From the NCBI RefSeq assembly GCF_016905005.1, contig NZ_JADIKC010000003.1, positions 310,001-374,000 on the forward strand: 64,000 nucleotides of DNA. Direction: 5' to 3'. Below are positions 1 to 9,146 of this stretch, in pieces. The position numbers and the translations under genes are program-made. Every line of letters begins with the position of its first letter. Positions within the stretch are counted from its first letter, which is position 1. The DNA comes from Dyella kyungheensis (GTDB taxonomy: Bacteria; Pseudomonadota; Gammaproteobacteria; Xanthomonadales; Rhodanobacteraceae). Below the pieces are notes generated by a model, which had not been told where the DNA came from, did not search any database, and saw only the letters and a program-made list of their open reading frames with translations.

Positions 1-2045
1 CCGAAGGCCTGGAGATCCATTTCGAGGTGGATGGCGAGAGCGAACCGCTCACCGTCTTCACCACGCGTCCCGACACGCTGATGGGCGTCACCTTCGTTTC
101 CATCGCGGGCGAACATCCGCTGGCGCTCAAGGCCGCACAGAACAATCCCAAGCTCGCCGCGTTCCTTGACGAACTCAAGCACGGCGGCGTCTCCGAAGCG
201 GAGCTGGAGACGCAGGAAAAGCGCGGCATGGATACCGGCATCGAAGCCGTCCATCCGCTCACCGGCGAGAAGATCCCGGTGTTCGTGGCGAACTTCGTGT
301 TGATGGGCTACGGCACCGGCGCCGTGATGGCCGTGCCGGGCCACGACCAGCGCGACTGGGAATTCGCCAAGAAATACAGCCTGCCGATCAAGATGGTGGT
401 GGTCGACCGCGCCGTGCTCGACGCCGTGGCGGAAATCAAGCACGACCTCGGCAAGGGCGTCGGCGCCGATCCGATGCGCGCGGCGCTGGGCGGTGGCGGC
501 AACATCGATGCGTACGAAACCTCGGCGGCCGTGCAGCTGATCGAAGCGTTCGAGCAGAGCATCCAGGAAGACAGCGCCTTTACCGAACGCGGCTACCTGG
601 TCAATTCCGGCGAGTTCGACGGCATGGATTACGGCCAGGCGTTCGAGGCCATGGCCGCGCGCTTCGAGCGCGAGGACAAGGGCGTGCGCCGGGTGAACTG
701 GCGCCTGCGCGACTGGGGCGTGAGCCGCCAGCGTTATTGGGGTTGCCCGATCCCGGTGATCTACTGCGCCAACTGCGACGCCGTGCCGGTGCCGGAAGAC
801 CAGTTGCCGGTGGTGCTGCCGGAAGACGTCGCGTTCTCCGGCGTGCAGTCGCCGATCAAGGCCGACCCCGAGTGGCGCAAGACCACCTGCCCGCAGTGCG
901 GCGGTCCGGCCGAGCGCGAAACCGACACCTTCGACACCTTCATGGAGTCGAGCTGGTACTACGCGCGCTACACCAGTCCGGGCGCAAGCGACCAGGTCGA
1001 CGCGCGCGCCAACTACTGGCTGCCGGTGGACCAGTACATCGGCGGCATCGAGCACGCCATCCTGCATCTGCTGTACTTCCGCTTCTATCACAAGCTGATG
1101 CGCGACGCGGGCCTGGTGCATTCGGACGAGCCCGCCACCAACCTGCTGTGCCAGGGCATGGTGATCGCCGAAACGTTCTATCGCGACAACGCCGACGGTT
1201 CGAAGGACTGGATCAACCCGGCCGACGTCGAGATCGAGCGCGACGACAAGGCGCGCATGATCGGTGCGCGTTCGAAGAAGGACGGTGAGCCGGTGAAGAT
1301 CGGCGGCACCGAGAAGATGTCCAAGTCCAAGAACAATGGTGTCGACCCGCAGTCCATGGTGGAAAAGTACGGCGCCGATACGGTGCGCCTGTTCTCCATG
1401 TTCGCCGCGCCGCCGGAGCAGTCGCTGGAATGGAACGAGGCCGGCGTGGAAGGCATGGCGCGCTTCCTGCGCCGCTTCTGGCGCGACGTGACCACGCATG
1501 CGGCGAACCCGGATCATCCGGTGGTCGATCCGTCGGCGCTGGACGCCGGCCAGAAGACGCTGCGCCGCCAGGTGCACGAAACCATCCAGAAGGTGAGCGA
1601 CGATTTCGGCCGCCGCCATTCCTTCAACACGGCGATTGCCGCGCTGATGGAACTGCTCAACGCGCTGAACAAGTTCAACGACCAGACCGATCAGGGCCGT
1701 GCCGTGCGCCACGAGGCGCTGGAGGCGATGGTCCTGCTGCTCAATCCGGTGGTGCCGCACGTGAGCCATGCGCTGTGGCAGGTGCTTGGCCATGCGCAGT
1801 CGGTGCTGGAAGATCAGCCCTGGCCGCAGGTGGACAGCGCCGCGCTGGTGCGCGACTCGCTCACGCTAGCGGTTCAGGTCAACGGCAAGTTGCGCGGTAC
1901 CATCGAGGTGGCCGCCAATGCATCGAAAGAAGAATCCGAGGCGCTGGCCCGCGCGCATCCGCAAGTGGCCGCCTTCCTGGAAGGGCAGGCCGTGCGCAAG
2001 GTGATCGTGGTGCCCGGCAAGATCGTCAACATCGTCGCAGGATGA
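1..2045 (+). CDS. leuS: Leucyl-tRNA synthetase, 5' end missing
   Basis: Class I aminoacyl-tRNA synthetase that charges tRNA-Leu in the cytoplasm. The reading frame is open from the window edge, so the N-terminal part with the HIGH motif lies upstream. What is visible begins in the CP1 editing domain (TTRPDTLMG, then [17 protein letters not shown]). The catalytic core follows with SRQRYWG, a zinc-type CxxC pair (CANC, CPQC), the KMSKS loop ([13 protein letters not shown]) and a C-terminal anticodon and LeuS-specific tail ending in [13 protein letters not shown]. The stop overlaps the lptE start by 4 bases (ATGA), so the two are translationally coupled. Identification is firm; only the true start is outside the window. 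Confidence 0.98.
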   Translation, partial: EGLEIHFEVDGESEPLTVFTTRPDTLMGVTFVSIAGEHPLALKAAQNNPKLAAFLDELKHGGVSEAELETQEKRGMDTGIEAVHPLTGEKIPVFVANFVLMGYGTGAVMAVPGHDQRDWEFAKKYSLPIKMVVVDRAVLDAVAEIKHDLGKGVGADPMRAALGGGGNIDAYETSAAVQLIEAFEQSIQEDSAFTERGYLVNSGEFDGMDYGQAFEAMAARFEREDKGVRRVNWRLRDWGVSRQRYWGCPIPVIYCANCDAVPVPEDQLPVVLPEDVAFSGVQSPIKADPEWRKTTCPQCGGPAERETDTFDTFMESSWYYARYTSPGASDQVDARANYWLPVDQYIGGIEHAILHLLYFRFYHKLMRDAGLVHSDEPATNLLCQGMVIAETFYRDNADGSKDWINPADVEIERDDKARMIGARSKKDGEPVKIGGTEKMSKSKNNGVDPQSMVEKYGADTVRLFSMFAAPPEQSLEWNEAGVEGMARFLRRFWRDVTTHAANPDHPVVDPSALDAGQKTLRRQVHETIQKVSDDFGRRHSFNTAIAALMELLNALNKFNDQTDQGRAVRHEALEAMVLLLNPVVPHVSHALWQVLGHAQSVLEDQPWPQVDSAALVRDSLTLAVQVNGKLRGTIEVAANASKEESEALARAHPQVAAFLEGQAVRKVIVVPGKIVNIVAG

Positions 2046-2611
2046 AATCCATGAGCCGTGTGTTCAAAGCTTCGCTGCTGTTGATGTCCGTCTCCGTGTT
2101 GGCAGCGTGCGGATTCCATCTGCGCCAGAGCGTCGCCTTGCCGCCTGCCATGCAGCGTGTGCATGTGACGGCCGGCAACCCCAACCTGCAGCGAGGCCTG
2201 GCTCGCGCGCTGTCGAGCTCCGGCGTGACGGTGGAAGAACATGCCGGCACGGGTATCGCGGAACTCAATGCACCGCTGGCCCAGTTCAGCACCGACACGC
2301 TGACGGTAAGCGGCCAGGCGCGCGTCACCGAGTACACCGTTCGCTACCACGTCGAGTTCGATGTGAAGGACGGCGTCGGCCAACCGCTGGTGCCGCATCA
2401 GCGCGTCGATCTGCAGCGCGAATTCAGTTACGACGCCACCAATACCGTCGGTACCCAGGCCCAGGTCGATGCGATCCAGGGCAGCCTCAACGACGACATG
2501 GTGCAGGCCATCCTGTTCCGACTGCAGGCCGCCGGCCGGCATCCGGGCCAGACGGCCGCCGCGGCGGCTGCGCAGGAAGCGCAGCCGGCTTCGGCCAGCA
2601 GCACCCACTAA
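2042..2611 (+). CDS. lptE: LPS-assembly lipoprotein LptE
   Basis: 189-residue lipoprotein that plugs the LptD barrel and helps place lipopolysaccharide in the outer leaflet of the outer membrane. A signal peptide ends in a lipobox (SVLAAC, Cys about residue 23) followed by GFHLR, the typical LptE mature start. The remainder has the small alpha/beta fold length of the family plus a low-complexity Ala/Gln tail. The ATG at 2042 overlaps the leuS stop; a second ATG at 2051 is also possible. leuS-lptE-holA is the usual order in gammaproteobacteria, which supports the call more than sequence conservation, as LptE is a divergent family. Confidence 0.93.
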   Translation: MKSMSRVFKASLLLMSVSVLAACGFHLRQSVALPPAMQRVHVTAGNPNLQRGLARALSSSGVTVEEHAGTGIAELNAPLAQFSTDTLTVSGQARVTEYTVRYHVEFDVKDGVGQPLVPHQRVDLQREFSYDATNTVGTQAQVDAIQGSLNDDMVQAILFRLQAAGRHPGQTAAAAAAQEAQPASASSTH

Positions 2612-2625
2612 GACGCCGAACCGTC

Positions 2626-3636
2626 ATGCCGCTCAACGCCATGCAATGGCAGAAATCGCTGGCCGCCGAGCAACTGCGGCCGGTGTATCTGCTGGCGGGC
2701 GAAGAACTGCTGGTGCTGGAAGCGGCCGACGCGTTGCGTGCGCAGGCGCGCAAGCTCGGCTATGCCGAGCGCGAAGTGCTCGATGTCGGCAATCATTTCG
2801 ACTGGGATGATCTGGCGCGAGCGGCCGCAGGCATGTCGCTGTTCGCCACGCGCCGCCTGCTCGACCTGCGTCTTCCCACCGGCCGTCCCGGCACCGAGGG
2901 CGCTAAGGCGATCAACGAGTTCTGCGCCAATCCGCCGCCCGACGTGACCCTGCTGATCACGGCCATGGACTGGAGCAACAAGCACGAGGGTGCCTGGACC
3001 CGGAACCTCGATGCGGCCGGTGCGCTGGTGGTGTTCAATGCGCCGCGCCCGAACGAATGGGCGTCGTGGATTGGTGCACGCCTGTCCTCTCGCGGGTTGT
3101 CCGCCACGCCGGATGCCGCGGCCCTGCTGGCCGAGCGCGTCGAGGGCAATCTGCTCGCCGCCGCGCAGGAAATCGACAAGCTGGTGGTGCTGCATGGCCA
3201 GGGCAAGATCGACGCGCAGGAGATGGAAAACCTCGTCGCCGACAGCGCTCGCTACGACGCCTTCAAACTCACCGACGCCGCCTTTGCCGGCGAAGGCGGC
3301 CGCGCGCTGCGTATCCTGGCGGGCCTGCATGCCGAGGGCGAGGAACTGATCGGCCTGATGGGCTGGCTGGTCAATCAGCTGCAACTCGCGCTGCGACTCG
3401 CCAATGCCCACGACTTCGCCGCGCAGGCACGCAGCGAACGCCTGTGGCCGGCGCGCGAACAACTGTTCCGCAAGGCACTGCGGCGTGCGCCGCGCGAACA
3501 CTGGCTGCAATGCCTGGCACGCGCCGCGCGCATCGATCGCATGGCGAAGGGGCGTGAGCAAGGCGATGCCTGGCTGGAAGCCGAACGCCTGATCGCCGCC
3601 ATCGCCGAACCGCGGGCTGCCGGCGCGCTCGCATGA
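2626..3636 (+). CDS. holA: DNA polymerase III delta subunit
   Basis: 336-residue clamp-loader subunit that opens the beta sliding clamp during replication. The N-terminus (RPVYLLAGEELLVLEAADALR) has the HolA pattern of a degenerate AAA+ domain without a functional Walker A. The middle and C-terminal helical collar regions follow (LDAAGALVVF; LAAAQEIDKL; FKLTDAAFAG). Length is normal for the family. It starts 14 bases after lptE and its stop overlaps the nadD ATG by 4 bases, so lptE-holA-nadD form one transcription unit. Confidence 0.95.
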   Translation: MPLNAMQWQKSLAAEQLRPVYLLAGEELLVLEAADALRAQARKLGYAEREVLDVGNHFDWDDLARAAAGMSLFATRRLLDLRLPTGRPGTEGAKAINEFCANPPPDVTLLITAMDWSNKHEGAWTRNLDAAGALVVFNAPRPNEWASWIGARLSSRGLSATPDAAALLAERVEGNLLAAAQEIDKLVVLHGQGKIDAQEMENLVADSARYDAFKLTDAAFAGEGGRALRILAGLHAEGEELIGLMGWLVNQLQLALRLANAHDFAAQARSERLWPAREQLFRKALRRAPREHWLQCLARAARIDRMAKGREQGDAWLEAERLIAAIAEPRAAGALA

Positions 3637-4265
3637 AGCCGCTGGCCCTGTTCGGCGGCACCTTCGATCCCGTGCATCTGGGCCACCTCAGCGTGGCGTG
3701 GGAAGCATCCGAGCTGCTGGATGCCGAAGTGCGCCTGATGCCGACCCACGTGCCACCGCATCGCCATGCGCCCACGGCATCGCCCGCGCAGCGTGTGGCC
3801 ATGTTGAAGGCGGCGCTGCAAGGCCAGGACCGGCTCACCCTCGACACGCGCGAACTGCGTCGCGAAGGTCCGTCCTACACCATCCACACGTTGCGCGAGT
3901 TGCGCGAAGAACAGGGCGATCGCCCGCTGGTATTGCTGCTGGGCGCCGACGCATTCGCCAACCTGCCCAGCTGGCACAGCTGGCGCGAACTGTTCGAGCA
4001 TGCCCATATCGGCGTACTCAACCGGCCCGGCATCGACGCGGCATGGTCGGTGGAACTGGCCGTGGAAATCCTCCCGCGGCGCGTGACCGATCCTGATGTG
4101 CTGCGGGAATTGCCCGCAGGCAAGGTGATCGAGCTGGCCGTGACGCCGCTGGAGATTTCCGCGACTCGGGTGCGTGAGCTGCTGGCGGAAGGACGCGATC
4201 CCCGTTATCTGCTTCCTTGCGGGCTGTTCGACGATCCCACGGTGCTCGCGCCGTATCGCGCTTAG
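3633..4265 (+). CDS. nadD: Nicotinate-nucleotide adenylyltransferase
   Basis: 210-residue enzyme that adenylates nicotinate mononucleotide to deamido-NAD in NAD biosynthesis. It shows the nucleotidyltransferase signature GGTFDPVHLGHL near the N-terminus, the DTRELRREGPSYTIHTLRE region and the C-terminal ISATRVRELL, a variant of the usual ISSTxIR. ATGA overlap with holA. In relatives rsfS normally follows at once; here about 5.9 kb separate nadD from rsfS. Confidence 0.97.
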   Translation: MKPLALFGGTFDPVHLGHLSVAWEASELLDAEVRLMPTHVPPHRHAPTASPAQRVAMLKAALQGQDRLTLDTRELRREGPSYTIHTLRELREEQGDRPLVLLLGADAFANLPSWHSWRELFEHAHIGVLNRPGIDAAWSVELAVEILPRRVTDPDVLRELPAGKVIELAVTPLEISATRVRELLAEGRDPRYLLPCGLFDDPTVLAPYRA

Positions 4266-4307
4266 CGAAAGCAGCTTTGCAATGAAAGCCCGATTGGGCT
4301 GGGCTGT

Positions 4308-4387
4308 TGTGGGAGCGCACTTGCGCGCGACAACCTAACGGAGCGATACCTTGACGCGCACGCGTCGCGCACAAGTGCGCTCCCACA
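4308..4387. repeat. Dispersed palindrome family A, copy 1
   Basis: Inverted repeat whose left arm begins TGTGGGAGCGCAC and whose right arm ends GTGCGCTCCCACA, with the inner part GCGCGCGAC matched by GTCGCGC. It lies between the convergent ends of nadD and msrB. Four further copies occur at 16469, 22612, 52779 and 62022. It resembles a REP-type element: intergenic, palindromic and GC-rich. Confidence 0.85.
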
Positions 4388-4418
4388 GGCAGGCGCACAC
4401 GTTCCCGCGTGCACCCGA

Positions 4419-4441
4419 CCCTCTCCCCGACGGGGAGAGGG
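4419..4441. repeat. Small hairpin repeat family C, copy 1
   Basis: CCCTCTCCCC-GAC-GGGGAGAGGG, a perfect 10-base stem followed by GAGAAGTGATGTGCA. Related sequences occur at 22546 (opposite orientation) and 47184. It sits just beyond the msrB stop and may also act as a 3' end stabiliser, though there is no T-run. Confidence 0.7.
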
Positions 4442-4458
4442 AGAAGTGATGTGCACCG

Positions 4459-5076
4459 CTACGACGTCCTCGGCACAAACCGCAACGCCACCGAGTTCAT
4501 GCAATAACGCAGTCCCGTCGGCCGCGGGCCATCATCGAACACATGTCCCAGATGGCTGTCGCATCCCGCGCAACTCACCGCAATGCGTTCCCAGCCAAAC
4601 GTCGTGTCGCGTATCTCGATCACATTCTGCTTCGCGATCGGCTGCCAGAAACTCGGCCAGCCGGTGCCCGAATCGAACTGCGTGGCCGCGTCGAACAACG
4701 CCGTATCGCACGCCGGGCAACGGTAAAGGCCGGGACCCGTTTTTTCATGCCGACCGCTGAAGGCGCGTTCGGTGCCGGCGCGGCGCATCACATAGTACGC
4801 ATCGTCGCTGAGGCGCTCATGCCATTGCGCATCGTTGAGCACCAGCTTGGGCACATGGCATTGCCCCAGCTTGCGGCCGTCGTCGGCGAAGCAGATCAGC
4901 AAGACGTCGCCGCCCGTGGCGGGCGGCGTGGCCGCCATCGCGGTGCCGCTGAGCGGGCCGTTCTTCAACAGCGTGGGTAGTGCAAAGCCTCCGATGGCAG
5001 CCAAAGCTCCTCCTGTCAGCGCTGCGCGCAGAAAGCGGCGACGCTCCAGTTTCACGATGTCCTGCGTGCGGGACAT
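4459..5076 (-). CDS. msrB: Tat-exported peptide-methionine (R)-S-oxide reductase
   Basis: 205-residue MsrB that reduces methionine-R-sulfoxide in proteins. The N-terminus carries a twin-arginine signal (RRRFLRAALTGG, residues 12-23, then a hydrophobic run to about residue 49), so the enzyme should act folded in the periplasm. The MsrB domain shows two zinc CxxC pairs (C120/C123, C169/C172), GTGWPSF and the catalytic RYCMNS with Cys192. A start at 5088 is possible, but GGAGG lies just before the ATG at 5076, so the inner start was chosen. It follows the dipZ-like gene by 24 bases in the same operon; DipZ is the likely electron donor (inference). It has no MsrA partner in the window. Confidence 0.95.
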   Translation of the reverse strand: MSRTQDIVKLERRRFLRAALTGGALAAIGGFALPTLLKNGPLSGTAMAATPPATGGDVLLICFADDGRKLGQCHVPKLVLNDAQWHERLSDDAYYVMRRAGTERAFSGRHEKTGPGLYRCPACDTALFDAATQFDSGTGWPSFWQPIAKQNVIEIRDTTFGWERIAVSCAGCDSHLGHVFDDGPRPTGLRYCMNSVALRFVPRTS

Positions 5077-5100
5077 GGGAACCTCCATGAGGTTGGGAAA

Positions 5101-6819
5101 TCAGCCGAACGTGAAGGCGTACGCCTGCACGCCGGGGTCGAGGAAGGTGATCTCGAACGTCCGCTCGCCGGTGCCGTTGGCCTGGCGAACCAGTTGATAG
5201 AGACGTTGCGAAGTCACCGTGCCGTTGCCGTCGGCATCGGTATCCATGCCGTGATCGTTGCCTGGCGCCTTGCCGTCGATGGTGACGCGGAAGCGCGCCG
5301 GCTTGTCGTCATGCAACGGTCCCAGCACCAGATGCAGGTCGCGTCCACGGAAGCGGTAGACGATGCTGCCGTTGGCGGCGTCGAGGCGCGCGCTCTCGTC
5401 GCGCACGGTCCAGCGGCCGTTCAACGCCCACTGGTTGGTCATCAAAGACGCGGGTGCGTGGTAGTTCCATGCATCGTCGTGCGCCACCTGGCCGCCCGCG
5501 AAATTCTCGGCACGTGCGTAACCGACATACGTCTCCGGCGAGCGCATGGCATCGCCCGAACCTGCTGCCTCGGCGCCTTGTGCGCCAGGCTGCACGTAGC
5601 CGCCCGGCAGGTTTTTCTGGCCGGCTTCGGTGAGCAACTGGCGGATCACGTCCTCGCTCTGCGCATACTCGCCTTCGCCGAAATGATGGTGACGGATCCG
5701 GCCCTGCGGATCGATGAAGTAATGCGCCGGCCAGTACTCGTTGTTGAAGCCTTTCCAGATCGCGTAGTTGTTGTCGAGCGCGACCGGATAATCGACGCCC
5801 AGATCCTTGATCGCCTTGCCGACGTTCTGCGGATCCTTCTCGAAGGCGAACTCGGGTGCGTGCACGCCGATCACCACCAGGCCGTGATCCTTGTACTTGT
5901 CGGCCCATGCATGCACATATGGCAAAGCACGAATGCAGTTGATGCAGGAGTACGTCCAGAAATCGACCAGCACCACCTTGCCGCGCAACGATTGCACCGA
6001 CAGCGGCGGGCTGTTGAACCATTGCGTGGCGCCTTCCAGCGAAGGCAGCTCGCCCTCCACCGGCAACGGTTCGCCTTGCTTGACGACGGGTGCCGGCGGT
6101 GGCGCGGGACGGGCGGCGTCGATCAATTTCTGCTCGAGGCCACCGGTACTGGCCAGGGAGACGCGTGTCAGCAAGCCGGTATCCAGGCCCAACGCAATCG
6201 CCGCGACACCGGCCAGCACCAACACGCCCAAGGCGCGGCGCACCCATTCGCCGGCGCCCAGAGAGCGCTTCATCAGCGAAAACACGCGGCCGCCGATGAT
6301 CAGCGCCAACGCCAAGGACGTGGCGGCACCGGCAGCGTAGGTAAGCAGCAGCAACGAGGTTTGCAGGCTGGCGCCGTTCAAGGCCGCGCCGGTCAGCAGG
6401 AGTCCAAGGATCGGGCCGGCACACGGCGCCCAGAGCAAGCCGGTGGCCACGCCCAGGCCGGCGGCGGACCAGACCGAATCGTGTTCGTCGGAGTGCTGCG
6501 AGAGTGTGTTGCCCAGCGCCACGAATGGGCGGCTGATCCACTCGGCCAGTCGCGTCGACAACAGCGTCAAACCCAGCACCGCCAACACCACCATGGCGAT
6601 GACGCGCCCGTACTGGTTGGCCTGAATTGCCCAGCTACCGCCCACCGCTGCCAGCGTGGCGACCAACGCGAAAGTGAGCGCCATGCCCAGCAGCATCGGC
6701 AGGCCGTTGCGGGCAAACGGGCGATCGGCCCTGGCGAACACGAACGGCAGCACCGGCAGGATGCACGGGCTGAGGATGGTCAGTACGCCGCCAAGATAGG
6801 CGAGGATCAACACGAGCAT
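5101..6819 (-). CDS. dipZ: DipZ-like membrane thiol reductase (CcdA + thioredoxin + C-terminal domain)
   Basis: 572-residue membrane protein. Residues 1-225 form a CcdA/DsbD-type transmembrane domain with the paired cysteines in SPCILP (C19) and APCAGP (C133), which relay electrons across the membrane. Residues about 245-400 are a periplasmic TlpA/thioredoxin-like domain with active site CINC (C292-C295; context DFWTYSCINCIRALP). The last 150 residues are a beta-rich domain of the kind fused in mycobacterial DipZ. Immediately downstream is the Tat-exported MsrB, the obvious acceptor of the reducing power. A promoter matching GTAACC-N16-CGAA lies 32 bases before the start, linking it to the nearby ECF sigma factor. 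Confidence 0.9.
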   Translation of the reverse strand: MLVLILAYLGGVLTILSPCILPVLPFVFARADRPFARNGLPMLLGMALTFALVATLAAVGGSWAIQANQYGRVIAMVVLAVLGLTLLSTRLAEWISRPFVALGNTLSQHSDEHDSVWSAAGLGVATGLLWAPCAGPILGLLLTGAALNGASLQTSLLLLTYAAGAATSLALALIIGGRVFSLMKRSLGAGEWVRRALGVLVLAGVAAIALGLDTGLLTRVSLASTGGLEQKLIDAARPAPPPAPVVKQGEPLPVEGELPSLEGATQWFNSPPLSVQSLRGKVVLVDFWTYSCINCIRALPYVHAWADKYKDHGLVVIGVHAPEFAFEKDPQNVGKAIKDLGVDYPVALDNNYAIWKGFNNEYWPAHYFIDPQGRIRHHHFGEGEYAQSEDVIRQLLTEAGQKNLPGGYVQPGAQGAEAAGSGDAMRSPETYVGYARAENFAGGQVAHDDAWNYHAPASLMTNQWALNGRWTVRDESARLDAANGSIVYRFRGRDLHLVLGPLHDDKPARFRVTIDGKAPGNDHGMDTDADGNGTVTSQRLYQLVRQANGTGERTFEITFLDPGVQAYAFTFG

Positions 6820-6851
6820 GGTGCGGAGGTCCGTGGGGTGTCACCGGATCA

Positions 6852-6877
6852 TTCGTCCCGGCTACGTCTCAGGTTAC
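6852..6877 (-). promoter_or_regulatory. SigF-type promoter of dipZ-msrB
   Basis: On the minus strand GTAACC (6877-6872), 16 bases, then CGAA (6855-6852). This is an exact match to the GTAACC-N16-CGAA consensus I recall for Caulobacter SigF. The dipZ ATG is 32 bases downstream. The same motif with identical spacing stands before the sigma gene itself at 7767. Sequence match seen directly; sigma recognition is inferred. Confidence 0.8.
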
Positions 6878-6889
6878 ATGCGCCCCAAC

Positions 6890-6917
6890 GGAAAAGGCCC
6901 GGCACAGGGCCGGGCCT
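6890..6917 (-). terminator. Terminator of the outer-membrane barrel gene
   Basis: Hairpin AGGCCCGGC / GCCGGGCCT with a 5-base loop; on the minus strand it is followed by TTTTCC. It lies between the stop of the barrel gene (6941) and the dipZ promoter, which isolates the two minus-strand units. Confidence 0.7.
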
Positions 6918-6940
6918 CGTGGCTTGCGGTGAGGCGACGA

Positions 6941-7594
6941 TCAGAAGCTGGCGCGGACGCCCACGCTATAGGTCTGGGTGCTGTCGTTGTTCACGCGCAC
7001 ACCGCCGTGCAGCGCCCAGGTCTTGTCGAAGCTGTAGACCAGGCCGAAGGTGCCGTACACGTTGCCCATCACGCCTTCATCGCCGTTGCTGTAGCCGATA
7101 TAGGCGTTGGCGGTGAGGTTGTCGGTGACGCGGCCCATCACGCCGGTATTGACCGACCAGATGTTGGCGGCGTCGCGGTAGCGCTCGCAGCCCCAGCCAT
7201 CGAAGCAGCCGCGCAGGCTATAGCGATCATGCGTGTAGGCAACCTGCGTCACCCAGTCGGCGCGGCTGCCGATGCTGGCGGCGTAACCGAAGCCCAGCGA
7301 CCAGGGACGGTCCTTGCCGCTGACGTGAAGGCCATCGTGGTCGCCGAGCTGGCGGTCGATGTAGCCCTTGTCGAGGCTGGTGTCGGTATAGCTGCCGAAT
7401 ACATGGAAATTATTGGCAAACTGATACGAACCGCTCAGCGACGCGCCATCGGCGTAAGCGCCATGTCCCGACTGGCTCACATTGACGTAATCCAGCTGCA
7501 CATAGGTGTAGCAGATGCCGTTGCTGTCGGTGGCCTGGGCAGCGATAGGAGCGATGAAAGCGGCAAGCGCCATCGCCAGCAAGGTCTTCTTCAT
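6941..7594 (-). CDS. Outer-membrane beta-barrel protein, Ax21-like
   Basis: 217-residue exported protein. It has a clear Sec signal (MKKTLLAMALAAFIAPIAAQA), then repeated amphipathic strands rich in Tyr/Gly/Asn, and ends in GVRASF, a C-terminal aromatic typical of Bam-inserted barrels. Overall pattern (YVQLDYVNVSQSG; GSYQFANNFHVFGSYTD; final GVRVNNDSTQTYSVG) resembles the Ax21/OmpA-like small barrel family of Xanthomonadales. Start chosen at 7594 because AAGGAAGA precedes it and the signal peptide starts there; the longer frame is non-coding. Function is unknown; the family has been debated as a quorum-related factor. Confidence 0.8.
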   Translation of the reverse strand: MKKTLLAMALAAFIAPIAAQATDSNGICYTYVQLDYVNVSQSGHGAYADGASLSGSYQFANNFHVFGSYTDTSLDKGYIDRQLGDHDGLHVSGKDRPWSLGFGYAASIGSRADWVTQVAYTHDRYSLRGCFDGWGCERYRDAANIWSVNTGVMGRVTDNLTANAYIGYSNGDEGVMGNVYGTFGLVYSFDKTWALHGGVRVNNDSTQTYSVGVRASF

Positions 7595-7766
7595 GCGGGT
7601 CTTCCTTGGGATTGAAAAGCGAACGGTCTGTGGGGTGCGGACTCGGCGCGCATTAGGCCAGCAGCGGGCAGGCGCGCACCATCGGAAGCCTCTGAAAAGG
7701 CTGGTGACCGTGCAATTCAGGGAACCTCTACGTCGTATCGGGGAAGGGGCGGATAGCGCCCCGGAG

Positions 7767-7792
7767 GTAACCGGGGTCGGCTTCGGGTCGAA
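7767..7792 (+). promoter_or_regulatory. SigF-type autoregulatory promoter
   Basis: GTAACC (7767-7772), 16 bases, CGAA (7789-7792), an exact copy of the motif before dipZ. It lies about 30 bases before the first ATG of the ECF sigma gene, as expected for an autoregulated sigma operon. Confidence 0.8.
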
Positions 7793-7821
7793 TAGGTCAA
7801 GAGGATCTGCGACGCCCGGAT

Positions 7822-8481
7822 ATGACTGCCACCTTGACCGCACCCCGCACGATAGGTCTAGATATCGTCCTTTCCCGCTGGGCTAGGACCGATTCCATCG
7901 TGAGCGATGCTGCAGCCCCCGACGGCGACACGCAGGAGCGCCAGCGCGCCGCGTGGATGGCTGCGGCGCAAGGCGGCGATCGTCGGGCCTATGAACGGGT
8001 GCTGGCCGCTTCCGTGCCGCTGATCCGCGCTGCCGCGCGACGTCAGGGCGTGGTGGTGGACCAACTGGACGACGTGGTGCAGGAAACCCTGCTCACCGTG
8101 CACCGGGTACGCCATACCTACGATCCGTCGCGCTCGTATGACGCATGGTTGTCGGCGCTGGCATCGCGGCGCGCCATCGACGCGCTGCGCAGCCAGGGGC
8201 GCCGCGGCAGCCGCGAGGTCCACGACGAGCTGGCCTATGACACGCATGCGGACGCGGACGACGCCACGGCGGCCGCGGAGCGCGAGCAAGAGGCGGGCCG
8301 CCTGCGCGAGGCCATCGCCTCGCTGCCGCCGGGCCAGCGCGAAGCCATCGAACAGCTCGGCCTGAAAGAGCGTTCGCTGGCCGAGGTATCCGCCGAAACA
8401 GGGCGCCAGACCGGTGCGCTGAAGGTCAACCTGCATCGCGCACTAAAGGCACTGCGCGCGCGTTTTCACGGAGAACCCTGA
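7822..8481 (+). CDS. ECF RNA polymerase sigma factor, SigF-type
   Basis: 219-residue sigma factor. Region 2 is visible as QLDDVVQETLLTVHRVRHTYDPSRSYDAWL and region 4 as LPPGQREAIEQLGLKERSLAEVSAETG followed by a helix-turn-helix with KVNLHRALKALR. The first 26 residues are poorly conserved in character, so a GTG at 7900 is an alternative start; neither start has a strong ribosome site. The next gene, 5 bases downstream, is an NrsF-type membrane anti-sigma factor, which puts this in the SigF class known for heavy-metal, chlorine or oxidative stress responses. A SigF-consensus promoter precedes it. Confidence 0.88.
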   Translation: MTATLTAPRTIGLDIVLSRWARTDSIVSDAAAPDGDTQERQRAAWMAAAQGGDRRAYERVLAASVPLIRAAARRQGVVVDQLDDVVQETLLTVHRVRHTYDPSRSYDAWLSALASRRAIDALRSQGRRGSREVHDELAYDTHADADDATAAAEREQEAGRLREAIASLPPGQREAIEQLGLKERSLAEVSAETGRQTGALKVNLHRALKALRARFHGEP

Positions 8482-8486
8482 GCATC

Positions 8487-9146
8487 ATGGCCGAACCCCG
8501 ACTCCCCGAGTCACTGATCCAGTCGCTGGGCGAACAGCTCACGCCGGTGCGGCGACTGCCGCCCGCGTGGTTGCGCACGCTCGGCTGGCTGCTGGCAGTG
8601 GCGGTGATCGCGGCCGGCCTGCTGATGCACTACGGCGCCGGCCCGATGATGCATCGCTGGAGCGCGGCCCCCGATATCGCCATCGCCGGCGTGGGTGCGG
8701 TGATCACGGCGGTCAGTGCCGCCTGGGCAGCCTTCACCCTGGGTGTGCCGGGACGTTCCTGGCGCTGGGTCTGGCTGCCGTTGCCCAGCCTGTTGCTATG
8801 GGTAGGTGCCAGCGGGCTGGGTTGCATGCGCGACTGGCTGGGGCCGACCGCCCACATCGCCAAATTCAACGAGGCCAGCGATTGCCTGATCTTCATCATC
8901 AGCCTCTCGGTGCCCTTGTCGGCGCTGTTGATCTGGCTGCTGCGCCGCGCCTGTCCGCTGCGTCCGGTGCTGGCGGCGATCATGATCGGCCTGGCGTCGG
9001 CGGCGGCTTCCGCGGCCTTGCTCGAGATCTGCCACGCCTTTGCCGTAGCGGCCACCGATCTGCTCACCCACGCGATGGCCGTCGCCATCGTGGTGCTGGT
9101 CAATGCCGTCATGGGCGGCCGCCTGCTGCAGCCTGCATTGAAATAA
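8487..9146 (+). CDS. NrsF-type membrane anti-sigma factor (DUF1109-like)
   Basis: 219 residues with about six hydrophobic membrane segments starting near residue 30 after a short cytoplasmic N-terminus (ESLIQSLGEQLTPVRRLPP), the layout of NrsF proteins that hold SigF inactive at the inner membrane. Cysteines next to membrane segments (GLGCMRDW, ASDCLIF) match the position of the redox or metal-sensing cysteines described in Caulobacter NrsF. It is 5 bases from the sigma gene and co-transcribed. Family assignment rests on topology, context and these cysteine motifs. Confidence 0.85.
   Translation: MAEPRLPESLIQSLGEQLTPVRRLPPAWLRTLGWLLAVAVIAAGLLMHYGAGPMMHRWSAAPDIAIAGVGAVITAVSAAWAAFTLGVPGRSWRWVWLPLPSLLLWVGASGLGCMRDWLGPTAHIAKFNEASDCLIFIISLSVPLSALLIWLLRRACPLRPVLAAIMIGLASAAASAALLEICHAFAVAATDLLTHAMAVAIVVLVNAVMGGRLLQPALK

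Noticed and set aside
5194-7116. Long plus-strand open frame (640 codons) opposite dipZ
   Set aside because: It mirrors the third-codon GC bias of dipZ and runs through its promoter and into the barrel gene; no domain is visible, while the minus-strand protein has clear CcdA and thioredoxin motifs.
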